64,000 bases of DNA from assembly GCA_019321725.1 (NCBI GenBank), contig CM033115.1, positions 2,108,001-2,172,000 of the forward strand. Direction: 5' to 3'. The notes beneath the pieces were generated by a model. It was not told where the DNA came from. It saw nothing but the letters and a program-made list of their open reading frames with translations, and searched no databases. Within the stretch, counting starts at the first letter, position 1; each line of letters begins with the position of its first letter. The DNA is from Paulownia fortunei (lineage: Eukaryota > Streptophyta > Magnoliopsida > Lamiales > Paulowniaceae). The position numbers and the translations under genes are program-made. Below, piece by piece: positions 36,501 through 49,110 of this stretch.

Positions 36501-37501
36501 CATGTATGGGTTGGTAAGTTCTTTTTTAGTCAGTGTTCTAGTGATTTACTTGTGATAATAAACAATGATTGAGAATTGTGTATATGCTGCTAATTCTTGC
36601 TAGTCAGTCATTACTTGGTAAAGCATAGTCACCTAATTTTTAAGATAAGGGTAGTTATTATGAAAAAATGACTAGGATGGAATTGATAGGTGATCAGGTG
36701 ATGCAGCATCTTTTTTTTTTTTTTCAATCACACGTGATAACATTTTTGCATTGAATATTTCCTTATTTGCCTAACAAGGTTTTCGCTAATGAATATTCCA
36801 ATAGGAAGTGGATATTTGGTCATTTGGCTGTGTGCTTCTGGAATTGTTGACTTTACAAGTCCCTTATGCTGAATTACCGGAATCCGAAATCCACAAATTT
36901 CTGCAGGTATATAGCTATTTTCTGTTCCTTTGACAAGTGTAGAATTAAGTGTAAGATATGGACATTAGAAGATGTGCTATGAACAGTCTGCCACAAATGT
37001 ATCTCATTGCCTTGGAAATGTTAATGGGGTGCAACAGTATATTGCCATTCGTGTCAAAACTCTCACTGGTATTGAATTTACAGAAGTTACTTTTTCGTTA
37101 TACAAACACAGGAAGGGAACTCCTTTTCTTTAGCTTCTAGGACAATTTGCTAGTCTCTTCGTATTTTATTGGAAACATGAGATTGTATGCATGAAGAATA
37201 CTCCATATTATAATTATTGCTGTTATTGGTGGAAGTTTAGCTAGAAACAAGCAACAACCATGACATTCCTTAATCTATGCAGATGGGAGAACGGCCCAGA
37301 CTAACTGAGGAGCTGGAGGCATTGGCTCAATCTGACAGCAAGCTAGAGACTGAATCTGAAACCCTTAGATTTCTTGCTAAACTGTACCATCAGTGTACAG
37401 AAAAAAATCCAGCTGATCGTCCATCAGCCGAGAACATCTATAATTCGTTGCTTGACCATGCAAGGTCTGTTACAGGTTCAAGAAGCTCGGAGCAAGAATA
37501 G
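30517..37501 (+). CDS. LRR-containing Raf-like protein kinase (At1g04210-type), frameshift in exon 1
   Basis: Eleven exons: 30517-31024, 32536-32800, 32990-33119, 33300-34041, 34212-34641, 34719-34900, 35400-35559, 35836-36063, 36163-36513, 36805-36906 and 37283-37501. Together they would encode about 1105 residues. Order of domains: acidic N-terminus; LRRs (YLPPEIGCLNNLEYLDLSFN and following); a basic Ser-rich linker (LAARRAEGWKRR); a conserved block ending VSDHFGG...CRHRALLMKYLCDRMEP; and a C-terminal kinase with ATP Lys in AAVK (35551-35559), HRD (36280-36288), and GTPRWMAPE (36448-36474). The DFG position reads Asp-Phe-Asp (36361-36369). Exon 1 runs out of frame at the CCCC run 30937-30940, where one more C restores PPRPSAFPLLSEIARLKCL. 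The donor at 33119 was chosen among alternatives by homology. The substrate is unknown. Confidence 0.88.
33145..33215 (+). repeat. Poly-C run plus (AC)n/(GT)n microsatellite in a kinase intron
   Basis: About 18 C, then CACACACAC and (TG)n. It lies just after the inferred donor at 33119. If that donor were not used, the frame would run into a Pro/His/Thr low-complexity tract, which supports an intronic location. Confidence 0.75.
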
Positions 37502-38410
37502 TTTTCTTTTCAGGTATTTTTTCTTTTAACTTAGAACCCAGAATTTTGTAGCCACTGGGAATGTGTTAGTTTAACATTAGATAAGCTTAGATCCATTAGG
37601 ACACCAGTGTTGGGTTTTAGGACCTGGACCACATTAACCTTGTTAAGGTAGCATTGATTAGATTCACCACCTCGCTAATTATTCTTAATAGCGGGAATGC
37701 TGAAAATGAGAATTCTTGATTTCATTATCGGGACTGGGTTAGTTTTCTAATTGTATTGTATAATTTACATCTGTATATTCATTGTAATTAAAGGAACTCG
37801 TCCTTGAAATAGGAATATTAAACTCTGAAGGAATCAAGAAAAGTTAATTTGTATTCAACCTTATACTGTTGGATCATGGCCGAGTTATTATTTGGGCCCA
37901 ATATACGTCTGTTTGATGATAATATCCGAGGGGAACATATAAGCTCTCATAATGATTTCAATTTTAGAGGGTTATTTACATAGGCACCCCTCAACTATGT
38001 AGAAAATAAAGGAAAACCTTCAATTGTTTGTATAATTATACTACATTTACTGTCAGTGATGTTTGCATTATAAAAAAAAAAAAAAAAAAAGTCCCTATAT
38101 AAAGGGTGGGTAGATTTTCTAAATTTGAAAATTTAGGACATGATTGGAGGGAAAATCAGTTTTACTTCATTTTTTCTTGTTCATTTCAACTACTTTTTTG
38201 ATTGATCGGCAAATATTTGTAGGTGGTGTTAATTACATTATGTGAAGAGTAAGGAGTTTTTTTCTATTTTGACCATAGTTGAGTTACATTTTGTAGGAAA
38301 TTTGGTTTAAAAGATGCTGTATGCGATGATGTGTTATACATTTATATATATATATATATTTGTGAGTATATATATATGTATGATTAAATATATATTCGAT
38401 GGATATTATT
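37502..38410. other. Kinase 3' UTR and following intergenic DNA
   Basis: Likely 3' UTR to about 37860, with AATAAA-like signals not clearly resolved. Then AT-rich DNA with a poly-A run (38072-38090) and (TA)n tracts (38341-38380). No gene is seen. Confidence 0.5.
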
Positions 38411-38607
38411 AGATCTAATATTTACTAGAGTTTACATGGTTTCACAAATCTATGGCTAATTCAGGATTGCATAATTATCAGATGTAATATTTACTAGAGT
38501 TTACATGGTTTCACAAATCTATGGCTAATTCATGATTGAATAATTATCAGATGTAATATTTACTAGAGTTTACATGGTTTCACAAATCTATGGCTAATTC
38601 ACGATTG
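38411..38607 (+). repeat. 69-bp tandem repeat, about 2.8 copies
   Basis: The unit containing TTACTAGAGTTTACATGGTT then TCACAAATCTATGGCTAATT starts at 38422, 38491 and 38560, an exact period of 69 bases. Copies differ by only a few bases (TCAGGATTGC, TCATGATTGA, TCACGATTGC), so the array is young. Confidence 0.9.
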
Positions 38608-39394
38608 CAAACTAATTATGGAACACAGATAACATTTTTAATGGAGTTACATCCATGTCATATACTAGACGTGAAATAATATTTTTCAACCATGTTTCAA
38701 AACTTGTCTTTAATTGATACAAACAATTATAACATGTGAAAATGCCAAAAAATTAATTAAACAAATGATTATGAAATAATTTATATCATAATGAAATGTT
38801 TAATTAAACATGTTTAATTTAACTCTATCTGCCTTATTTAGATAGACTTTGGCATGCATATATAGGCCATAAATTATTTTTTTCTTCTTAGGATAACTTC
38901 ATCAATATGATTTTTACACAAATCCTTAACTATTTTAAAGTTTAATTAGGCCAAAATTTGTTCATGCCCAGTAACTTATAATAGTCTCATGGACTCTGTA
39001 CACAACAAATTTCACTTGCCTCTAGTTTTGGTCTGGCCTGATCCTTTGAGTGTTTTTTTTTTAATTATTATTATCATTTTATGGCTTAAACTGCTCTTCA
39101 AAAGGGATCTGCTGTGATTCTCCTCTCTAGATTCATAGAATAGCCTTTCTCTTTATGCCTATATCATCATAAATGGACATGGCTGGATTATTAATGTCTT
39201 AGCCTTCTCTCAGAGTAGGAGGTCATTCAGTGAATTTAGTGTAATATAATCAGTTTACGACAAAATTATAGTAGAGATACTCTTCGCCACTTATTTAGAA
39301 ATGATAATGGAGTGAGTTCAAATTCAAATCCGTCATTTAGTTGTAATATAATTTATTTACTATAAAATTAGGATTGATGTTTTTCACCACTTAT

Positions 39395-39660
39395 TTAGGG
39401 ATGACATGAGACGGGTTCAAATCCGTTTTGAATGAATTTTTACTATTAAAAATGGGTTTATGACGAGTTCTGAATTTTTATTTTCAAATTCGAGCTGCCA
39501 CAAATTTGTTCCGTTTAGTTTTCTTTGTTTTATATATGAGATATTTTTACAAATATATATTTTAAAAAGTTTTAATTATTAATTTTTAAAAAATATATCT
39601 TTAATATTTTTAAGATAATAAAATAAATTTAAAAGATTTAGCGAGTCTTACGTATCATGT
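39395..39660. mobile_element. Short hAT-like MITE relic, copy 2 (one end only)
   Basis: TTAGGGATGACATGAGACGG begins a segment with GGGTTCAAATCCG, TTTTATTTTCAAATTCGAG and a long A/T core, like the relics near 6608, 49112 and 54890. The far end (about GCGAGTCTTACG) lacks a clear inverted counterpart, so it is probably truncated. Confidence 0.3.
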
Positions 39661-39957
39661 TTGGATTTTAATTTTTTTTCTATTGAAAAGGTCTCAAATT
39701 TGAACACACAATCCCTACACTCATCTACTACTATGATCCAATAGTCTTGAACAAAATTCACCCTTGAAAGGCCTTTTAATAACATGAGCTACTGCTATAA
39801 CAATGTTAAAAGCCTCCGAGCTAAAGACTTAGCTACCAACTGTTGCATCATTATTCATCTTTTGCCACCGACTCCCAAAGTGCTGTAATTATAACCTCTC
39901 CTCCCTAGCAATCAAAAGAAAAAAAAAATGGTGGCCATCTTTTCTCTTCTTTTACAA

Positions 39958-40071
39958 ACCCCCCCCCCCCCCCCCCCCCGCGCGCGGCCCTGGCCCCCTC
40001 AAAAAAAAAAAAAAAAAAAGAAAAAGAAAAAAGAAAAGAAAAGAAAAGAAAAGGAAAAGAAAGAAAAAAGC
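39958..40071 (+). repeat. Homopolymer block: about 20 C, GC-rich bridge, then A-rich tract
   Basis: A run of C is followed by GCGCGCGGCCCTGGCCCCCT and then nearly pure A with scattered G. The abrupt change of composition in an AT-rich region is unusual and may mark a misassembled or poorly sequenced spot. Confidence 0.8.
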
Positions 40072-43000
40072 TCTGTAGCAAGACTTCTCAATAGTTCTCA
40101 GTGTGCACATATATGACTGATTCTTGACATATATATGAATGCTTATGCATTACTAATTCTACATTTTCTAATATATAAGTGGCAATTGTTCACACCATGT
40201 GAACAAATGAATAAGTACTTCCATTGTTTTATGTATACTTGACTTGGTGAAACATGGTCAAGCACTTTAGTGTCCTCTTAAGGGACTTTCTAGTTTGTGG
40301 GTGTAACACTAATTGCCACCCAACTCTTCAGGGGTTCAAAAACCCTAACTATTATGATTGGAATTCTTTATTTTAATCTGGTGTTTTATCTTGTATTTTA
40401 TATCATTATATAAAATATTTTATTAAATATACATTTGACACATACACTTAATGTACATATGTGAAGTGAAATACGTATGTTATCTATTTATAACTATTTA
40501 TAACCCTAATTCAACGAGCTTCATAAAGTGAATTAAAATTTAGATGATTCATGATTTAAAAAAATCAGAAAAAGAAAGAAAGAAAAGACATGGTAATATT
40601 GTAGAGAGACCTTGAGAACCCAAAAATCAGACTGAGCTATTAATGAACTGGTAGAATCTAGAACCACCATTGTCTAATGCTCTCCCATGCTTTCTGATCT
40701 TCATCTTCTTCTTCTTCTTTCTATCTTTTCTTTTAAATTGTAGTAGGAAGTGAAAAAGATAAAGAGGCAAGTAAATGGTCTCTCTTATCCTGGACTGCCT
40801 TAATTCTGTCACCTTTTCTTTAAACAATACATAATGTGGTTCAGCCCTTTCCAGAGTGTTATCTAATGTACTTGTATTTATACATTTAGAGAGCTCCCAC
40901 AGCAAAATGTGTGCAGTGTTTGAGAGTCAGAGGACCACTCTAGTCTACCACCAGTCTTCCACACCTCCTTCACCCTCTTCTGTCAACCTGTTCCACCAAA
41001 GGACCACCATATATATAGACTTTTTAGGGTTGTTTTGTGTGTGTTTCTAGAGTCAAAAAACACACACAAACACACACACAGAGGGCACACAGGTAACATC
41101 TTTGTCACCTAATTACTAAATGGAATCATCTGCAGAAATTAGTATGCAAATCACATGTCTGCAACAAGATAGAAGAAAAGGTGCCAGAAATGGGCAATTT
41201 GATTCTTTAATGGGCTCTTTTTGCAAGTGGTACCTAAAGGGCAGTTTGGATTCCCTTTTCTGTTTCCAGTTTCAGTGTGGCCATGGAGAAATCTAGTAGA
41301 TATATACAGTAGCATGCTCTTGCTAAGTTTCTCCAAGGGGTCAATTTTTGAACTTGACCTAGACATAGCTTGATGACCATTTTCAACTTGTAAATTCCAT
41401 TTCTTTTATGAAAAATAAAAATATTGAAGTTTATTGAACTTAGTCTTCAGGTTTTAATTATATTTTCAGTTCTTTAGGCCCTTATATCCACTACTGAAAG
41501 CTATGCTTTCATGATAATAATAAGGGCAACCATTTTTGATTAAAATCAATACAGGTATATTGCACTTAAGTTGTTGGATGAATTGAATATTACATGTATA
41601 TTTTGGTCATGTATACATCTATATATGAAGTATTTATTATATAAGCATTGTATATTTGTCTTATCACTAAAAAAAAATATAATTTTTTTTGGACGAAAAT
41701 TTCAATCACGATAATATTTTCATCATCACTAAGATAACTATATAGTGACGGTGAACGGAAAAATGAAATCATTTTTTGGAAAGTAGACTGAAGAAACGTA
41801 AATTAATCGGAATACAAAATAAAATACAAATTAGAATAAAGAATTTAAAATGTTTTCTATAACCATGCATGTTCAATTTCTCGTATCTATAAAAATGTAA
41901 AGACATTTATTTTTTTTTAACTCGAGGTGAGGTTGTTAAATGAATATTCTAATTTGTTTTTGTTCAAGCTAACATTAACGCGTTAAAATTAATCAACAGT
42001 AATTTTTAAAGCAAAATATATAGTAAGCATATGAATGTGCTTATGAGACAAATATAAGTAAATACAACGTAAAATTTATGTTCTAATTATTTTTAACAGT
42101 TAAAAAAATATACTTTAGCTTAATTTACTGAAAAGCCGAACAATTTGTTAAAAGCCCTTCACTTTAATCATGGTGATCTCTTTCGGTTTAGCCAATTTTC
42201 CCCCTCCAATTTTATGTGTATCTATAGGTGTAAGTATGCAATGGCCCTGCTAAGACTGTTTTTCTCTCACTTTATCTTCCCAATTGCAAAGAATAATTTC
42301 AATCCATCTTTATCATTCTTTCAAGTCTACTAGTAAGTAATAGGTGTGTTTCAAGTGATTTATATATTATGTGATTATAGTAAATTAATTGTATTATTTA
42401 ATAATTTATTTGAGTAAAATTAAAATATTATAAAATATTTTATAAATTAAAAAATATTAAATAAAATATTTGAACATATTTTATAAATTAATTATTGATC
42501 GGTACGATATTGTATCAAAGGAAAAGACTCTTTTCCTGCTCATACTTTGTAGCGATACTTGTTTTTTAGTGATTGAAAAAATTGGCAAATTGAAAGAATT
42601 TAAATGTTAGACAAGATAGATAATTAATATTAAAAAAAATATCTCTTTTACGAACATAAATAAAATTACAATTTAGCTATATTTTTTCTTTAATGATGAA
42701 TACATGTGCAACCAAGTGAAATGATTATGGTCTAGGACTAAAAAATAAAAAAAATACATATCAAATATTCAAAAATCTACAGAATTATTTGTCAATTTTT
42801 ATATATTATTCGGTGTAAATATGATCTATAGACAATACTGTTAAACTACTTTAATTGAGTATAACTATCATACGTAATCAAATTATTTTTTATTTAATTA
42901 TTTGAATGCTGAAATTTTCTTCACATTACATGATTGTTAGATATTAAAATTTTATGCTATAATGAATCATGTTTCAATGTTGTTTTCTATAATAAAATAA

Positions 43001-43194
43001 AATATTAATTACTATTAATAATATATAATGCATTATTTAAGGAAAAAATATTTGTACCTATATTCAAAATTTATCTATACATAATATTTTTAATCTACAT
43101 CTTCTTTTTATATTTGAGGTGTTTTGTTTAATCAACTATTAGTTATAGACATTAAAGTTCCTATAAGAGAACAATATATAATTAACATTGTGAA

Positions 43195-44364
43195 AATACT
43201 GATTGAGGCAAATAGATACCAACATTTGGATTTTTTTATATGAAATTGTTTATACCTAAATTAAAATGGATATAACCTTTATTTTCAGCTGACGAAAGTG
43301 GCATTGTAGGTATAAAGACAAGTTTTCCAATATGTTGCCGAACATAATATTTGCATCAATTTTGTTATTCTTGAAAACCTACATACAATTCTTGTACAAT
43401 TACTCAATTCATTTTATAATTTCAAATTTCTCAAAAGAATTATTGAACAATTTTTTTTTCAACACCAATTTTGAGGAGGCAAGTCACTTGGAGTTATAAT
43501 TCAAAACATCATCTTCATGATAGTAATATATGTCATTAATAACTTAATCAAAACTATTAAAAGATTTTGCTTCTCGATGCTCAACTTGTCATATAATGAG
43601 TTGAAAAGACATTCTTATTTAAGGTTGGACAAATAGCCCTAATAAGTCATAATATTGAGTTTTTTTCATTGTCATACTCACAACCATCTCTTTTGAAATT
43701 TTGATGTTACCTTTAATATCACTTGGTTCCTCACTTTTTTCCAACTTTAAGTAAAAATTCACTGAAATTTGGATCATTCATTTACATGTTCCTTGATAAA
43801 GTATTTTTTATTTTATTTTGGGTGATAAATATGATTTCACCAAATTTGCAAAAATAGTTTGATAGATTATTATCCTATGAATAATTGTTAATAGTTGCCT
43901 AAAATTTTCACAAAAAATTCCAACAAAATCCTCGTTATTTTCCATTATGTCTTTCAATAATTTATCAATATTTTTGATTGCCATTGTTCCGCCATTAGTA
44001 CTTCATTTCATAAAAATAGTTGTACTCTATGTAATAGCTCTGTAGCCCCACTTTGTTTGGACTTAGTGCATTTACTTGATTCAATTACATTTATTGATAT
44101 TTGAAAGAGAAAATGTGATGTTCTATCCCCTAGCATTATTGTGATAACAACTTTAGATGTTATGGTTACAAGTGTTATTTTATTCTTAGATCTTAGATAA
44201 ATTAATAATGCATGACATAAATTTTTTTTTCGTATTTTACATGGCCCATCAATAAAGAAATTATAGCCCTTTTGTATGCAATCTAAGATCATTAGAAAAG
44301 CTTTATATTGTTTAGGATTTAACTTTAATTGTACTTTATAATCTAAATGTATTTTTATTGACAT
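43195..44364 (-). pseudogene. Helitron-type PIF1-like helicase fossil
   Basis: On the minus strand, 44364-44008 is open and reads LNPKQYKAFLMILDCI, then GYNFFIDGPCKIRKKNL, matching motif I of Helitron PIF1-like helicases. The Walker A GPGGTGKT has decayed to GPCKIRKKN. Translation continues through stops with the counterpart of the WDEAPM motif (NEVLMAEQW near 43990-43970). Further down come PSDLPPQNW, CSIILLRNL and ELSNCTRIVCR (43500-43390), the conserved C-terminal block (family form near GLPPHKL...ILLRNL...GTR). Stops and indels are frequent. It once belonged to an autonomous Helitron. The 5'-TC and 3' hairpin-CTRR ends were not found. Confidence 0.75.
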
Positions 44365-45700
44365 TTAATCTTTATCTCTCTTAAAAAATTATTATTCATG
44401 TTATCTATATAAATAGAAATATTTGGAAGATCATATGAACAAATGTTTTTTTTTCATGCTCTCCAAGAAAAAAATTAAAACTTTTCAAAATTTTGGCAAC
44501 TTGTAGTTTAACTGAGGTTTTTGATTCTCTTTTGAAAATCTTTAGATATTGCTATATATTTCAAAAAACTCTCACATCTGTTAGTACACAATATACACAA
44601 TTTTCAATTCCATAGCAAATTTCAGACAGGTCGATCAGATATTTAACAATAAAAGTACATGTACAACTAACAATATCATTACTCCAAAAACAAACTTTAA
44701 ATCTTGTTTGATGGTTGATTGTGTTTTATTTTTCAAGTTTAACGTATTGATTAATATTAATAACTATCATGCAGTTAATGTATATAAATGATGATACTTA
44801 TAATTTTTATAATTTTATTTGTTATAATTTTATTAATTAAAAATATATATAAACTCGAGAAAAAGATGATGAATTGAAATTAAAATGAAAAATTAAGTAT
44901 TTTAAAAGAATATAAATTGAGATATTACAATTTATTTTTTTTGCAGTTGACATTGCAACAAAGTAATGAACTATCTTTTACTTCATAATTTATAAACGAC
45001 ACTTGTTTCATAAAGATTAAAAAAATTTGACAAATCAAAATGAAAAATTCGATATGTACCAAAGTCGAACAAAAAATTTAATTTGATATTCTTTTTATAA
45101 AAATCTGGTATTCAATTTGATTTTAATTTTTATTCCAATATATTGAACTGTACAAAATATCAAATTTAATTTTTACAAATTGATAAAACAAAAGGTAAAA
45201 TACTTTTAAATATAATTTTCACCATGTTTTTAGAAAAAAATTAGCAAATTGGCAAATATAATATAAAATTCAAATGTTGGCTTGAGAAAGTATATTAAAG
45301 GAATCAAATATTTCATTAATTGATATAATTATTTTCGTATCTCCCAAATACAGGAAAATATACTTTTAATCTTATAGTTCATGAGGTCTTGCAAATTTAA
45401 TTTTAGTCATGAATATACTTTAATATAAAGATTTTGCCCTATTCTATTTTTTCTATAACTGGAATAATCAAAATTATAAATACAATAGTGAAAGCCTTTC
45501 AATTGATATAAAAAAAAAATAGATGTTATTTCCACGTTAATTTTAATGAATATGATTACACTCGATATTATGAAGTATATTATGTTTATCCAAATTGACA
45601 TATTTTACAATAAAATAATTTTTATATAATATATCATATCTTTTTCTATTCTAATTATTGTGACTTTTTTATGGGGGTGACAACAAGATGGAATGAAATT
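44365..45700. other. AT-rich DNA between Helitron fossil and 605-bp repeats
   Basis: No genes. A diverged partial copy of the neighbouring repeat unit lies at about 45040-45240 (ATTTGATATTC, GGTATTCAATTTG, AATATCAAATTTAATTTTTA blocks), separated from the array by unrelated sequence. Confidence 0.5.
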
Positions 45701-45704
45701 GAAA

Positions 45705-47160
45705 CTGAAAATTCGGACTCTTGTTGAATATCAAACAAATGAAAGTAGAGTTTGAGTTGAACTTTTGTTGTTCTCTTATTGTAATTATTCTATAACTTCA
45801 TTGACCAATATTATATAATTATTAAATTACATAACTATCCTTAAAATTAATAATATTAAAAAGGTATTTTAGTACGATCAAAAATTGAAAAAAATATTCA
45901 CACTTTATCAAATCGGAACTGAATATTTCTGCATTTATCAAAGTCGAATAAAAAAATTAAATTTGGTATTTGATTTTTATTTTCATAAAAATTCAGTATT
46001 CGATTTAGTTTTGATGGTTGTTTTCAGTTTATCGAACTGTACGCAATATCAAATTTTAATTTTTATAAATTTTATAAATAAATTATATATCTTAGTTTAT
46101 ATTTATTAATTAATTTTAAACTTTTTTTTCTTAATTTTAACTGACCAAATAAAAATATTAAATTCAAAAATATAATTAGATTTTGTTATTTAAATTTGAA
46201 CTTTTTTTTTTTGAATTTTTTCAAAAATATTTAAAAAAAAATAACTGAATCGAATATGAACATATAAATGAACAAAAGAGGAAACAAAATGTAAAAGTAT
46301 TTATAAACATAATTTTCACACATGTTTTCGGATTATTAAATAAATGAAAGTAGAGTTTGACTTGTACTTCTCTTATTATAAATTCTATAATCTCGTTGAC
46401 CAATTTAAAAATAAATATAATTTGTTTCAAAATTACATAACTACCATTAAAATTAATGATATTAAAAGGGTATTTTAATCGGATAGAAAATTGAAATAAA
46501 CATTCACACTTTTATCAAATCGAAACTGAAAATTTTGGTATTTATCAAAATTGAACAAAAAAACTAAATTTGGTATTTGATTTTTATTTTTATAAAAAAT
46601 CAATATTTAATTTAGGTTTGGTGTTTTATTTCAATTTATCGAACCATACACAATATCAAATTTTAATGTTTACAAATTTTATAAATAATTTTTATATCTT
46701 AGTTTATATTTATTAATCAATTTTGTACTTTTTTTCCTTAATTTCAACTTACCAAACTAAAAATAATAAATTCAAGGTACAATTAGATTTTGTTATTTAA
46801 ATTTGAACTATTTTATTTTTTAATTTTTTTTCAAAAATTTATTTAACAAAATAATTGAATCGAAATATGAACACATAAATGGACAAAAGAGAAAATAAAA
46901 TATAAAATATTTATATAATTTTCACACATATTTTTGGATATCAAACAAATGAAAGTAGAATTTGATTTGAACTTTTGGTGTTTTGTCATTGTAATTATCT
47001 TATAATGTTATTGATCAATTAAAAAAATAAATATTATTTATTCCAAAATTACATATTTATTAAATTACATAACTACAATTAATATTAATAATATTAAAAG
47101 AGTATTTTAGTCGGATCAAAAATTAAAATAAACATTCGCACCTTATAATAGTATAATATA
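45705..47160 (+). repeat. Tandem repeat with 605-bp period, about 2.4 copies
   Basis: The landmark AAATGAAAGTAGA(G/A)TTTGA occurs with GAAAGTAGA starting at 45741, 46346 and 46951, an exact 605-base spacing twice. Other landmarks agree to within 2 bases (ATTTGGTATTTGATTTTTAT at 45961 and 46568). Units share GAACTGTACGCAATATCAAA-like blocks. Copies have diverged visibly, so the array is old. No coding capacity. Confidence 0.85.
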
Positions 47161-49110
47161 AATAAATATAGATATATGCAAAAAAAATGCATCTTCAAGT
47201 GATTATATCGTCAATAAAATCTGTGAGTTCAATTATATATTACAAAGCTAGTGTACTTTATTTTCTTTTGTTACCCTTGGTTCTTGATTTTTGAAGGATA
47301 AGGCCCATAGATGATCACCTAGCCGTTTTATCTAACTTTATACATGGGCTTGTTAATGACTTATTAGCTATTGATCTACTTTAACGAAAGATATTGAGTG
47401 ATAATGCCGTTTATTTCAAGTGATGTGCATGAATTACCGAGTAAGGGTGAATTTGGCATTTTTCTACCTAAGTAATACTAATAATATAACCAAAATATCC
47501 CAAACACGTCAATATTCATGTACTTTGGCAAAAAGTTATATTATGATTTTTTTTGGCAAAAAGAGAAAAAATGTATTTTGTCATTGTATTTTTTCTCGTG
47601 ACAATAGAAATTATACAATTAATTCTTGAAAACTTAGTTCTTGTATTTAGATTTTGAAAACACTTTATTGTTATTGTTCGAATATTTTTTCATATCAATT
47701 TAAATTTTTGCTAATATCTCCAAAAGTATTTTCTTTACAATCACATAATTGTTTATTTTTATTAATTAAAACTACCCAGAACTACCTTTAACCGCACCAC
47801 ATACGATAATTCTATTTAAAATTAATAAAAAAAATCATATAACTAACCGTTATCACCCCTACTCCTACTGCCCCTCAAGTTGGACTCATACTTCCAACTT
47901 CAAAGAATATTTGGATTTTTGACCTTTGATCTTTTCCAAATTGAGACATCTACATCAATATTAATGAATTACAAGAATCTCGAATAACAAAATTTGTCTG
48001 CATCATCCACCAAAAAATTAAAAAAAAAAAATTATGCATCAGTCAAAAATTTAAAGTGTCAAATGCACGTTACAAGGTTATTAGCTAATCGAAAATCAAA
48101 TCCCGTGAAAATCTCTCCAATGACTGATAAAGTGCATGTTTTAGGAATATCATAACAAATGGAATATGTTCCAAAAACAATGTTAAAAAAAATGTGCAAA
48201 GAAAAAAACAGGTAGAGTGAGAGGGGCAGAAAGTAAGTGCTGTGAAAAAGAAAGATTATTCGGACAATTAGCTTTCAGATCAGCCAATAATCTTTAAAGT
48301 TTAGGCAATTCTGATGAATCATGTTTTAAAGAAAAGTGACTGCAATTATTCTTGAATGGGTGCATCAGCAACAAACCTAGTCTACCTACATGAACAAGAT
48401 TAAATTTTGATAACAAAAACTATAAGAAATTGTCAAGATTCACCATCACAAAGTCATTTTCTTGATTGTGTAACATTGGATTGATTTATAACTATCTAGC
48501 TGGCTCCAAATCAGATGATGTATTGATATGTGAGTTTTCAGAAAAATGGCAATTCTTGAAGGAAATGCCATTGGAACTGAAACAAAGAAAAGCTGCTAAA
48601 AAAGATCAACAGATAGTGATTCAAATAATATTGCTAGGCTGATGAGATGCTCTTTCAATTTCCTCTTTCATGTGAATCTTGAATTCCATCAGCTATAGAC
48701 AAATTAAGCCATGAAAAACTATGGTCCCCTCTTGCTACTAGTTTCTAATATACAGTTCATTTGGACCCTCAAAAGATCCCTTCTCACATATGCCACACAT
48801 TCTGAGGCTCATCCCTCTCATACATGAAAAATTATACGCCACATTCGGCCCAATGACCTAGTATGAGTTATGTGTCTACCCTTCTTTCGATGTAGTGTGA
48901 AAGGTGAGAAAGTTTCATGATATCCACTTTGGTGCTACTAAAGTGGATTTTTTTGTAAGTCGTTGGATGTGCGACGATGATATATATTGGTATGTCCAAC
49001 AACTCAAAAATCTACTTAAGTAGTACAGAAATAACTAGTATCTAATGAACATAGAAAAAGTGATTTCAACATAATTAGTTTTCTTTGTCTATACACATCA
49101 CATACATCTT
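47161..49110. other. AT-rich DNA upstream of the MIR167 region
   Basis: No coding exons, tRNA or transposon ends recognised. A small 9-bp-stem hairpin (ATCCACTTT/AAAGTGGAT, 48924-48950) is too short to be meaningful. Confidence 0.45.

Larger units (their letters stand above)
38608..43190. other. Gene-poor AT-rich DNA
   Basis: This region has no supported gene. Contents: a MITE-like relic near 39395-39660, a C/GC/A homopolymer block at 39958-40071, a (CA)n tract near 41056-41080, and a GC-richer segment at 40590-41060 with a TATATATAGAC element near 41010 that shows no conserved ORF. The 92-residue minus-strand frame at 40627-40905 is Lys-rich low complexity at its C-terminus and not recognised. 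Confidence 0.5.

Noticed and set aside
39290..39440. GGTTCAAATCC-like motifs suggesting a tRNA T-arm
   Set aside because: No acceptor stem, D-arm or anticodon arm around them. They belong to a MITE-like repeat. No tRNA or rRNA gene was found anywhere in the window.
40627..40905. 92-codon minus-strand frame
   Set aside because: Lys-rich low-complexity stretch from a (CTT)n tract, no recognised domain, and no exon-like neighbours.
40647..40955. Possible miRNA-like fold-back between CTGGTAGAATCTAG and CTAGTCTACCACCAG
   Set aside because: Pairing is patchy over about 17 bases with a loop near 260 bases, and neither arm matches a miRNA family I know. Chance is the simpler explanation.
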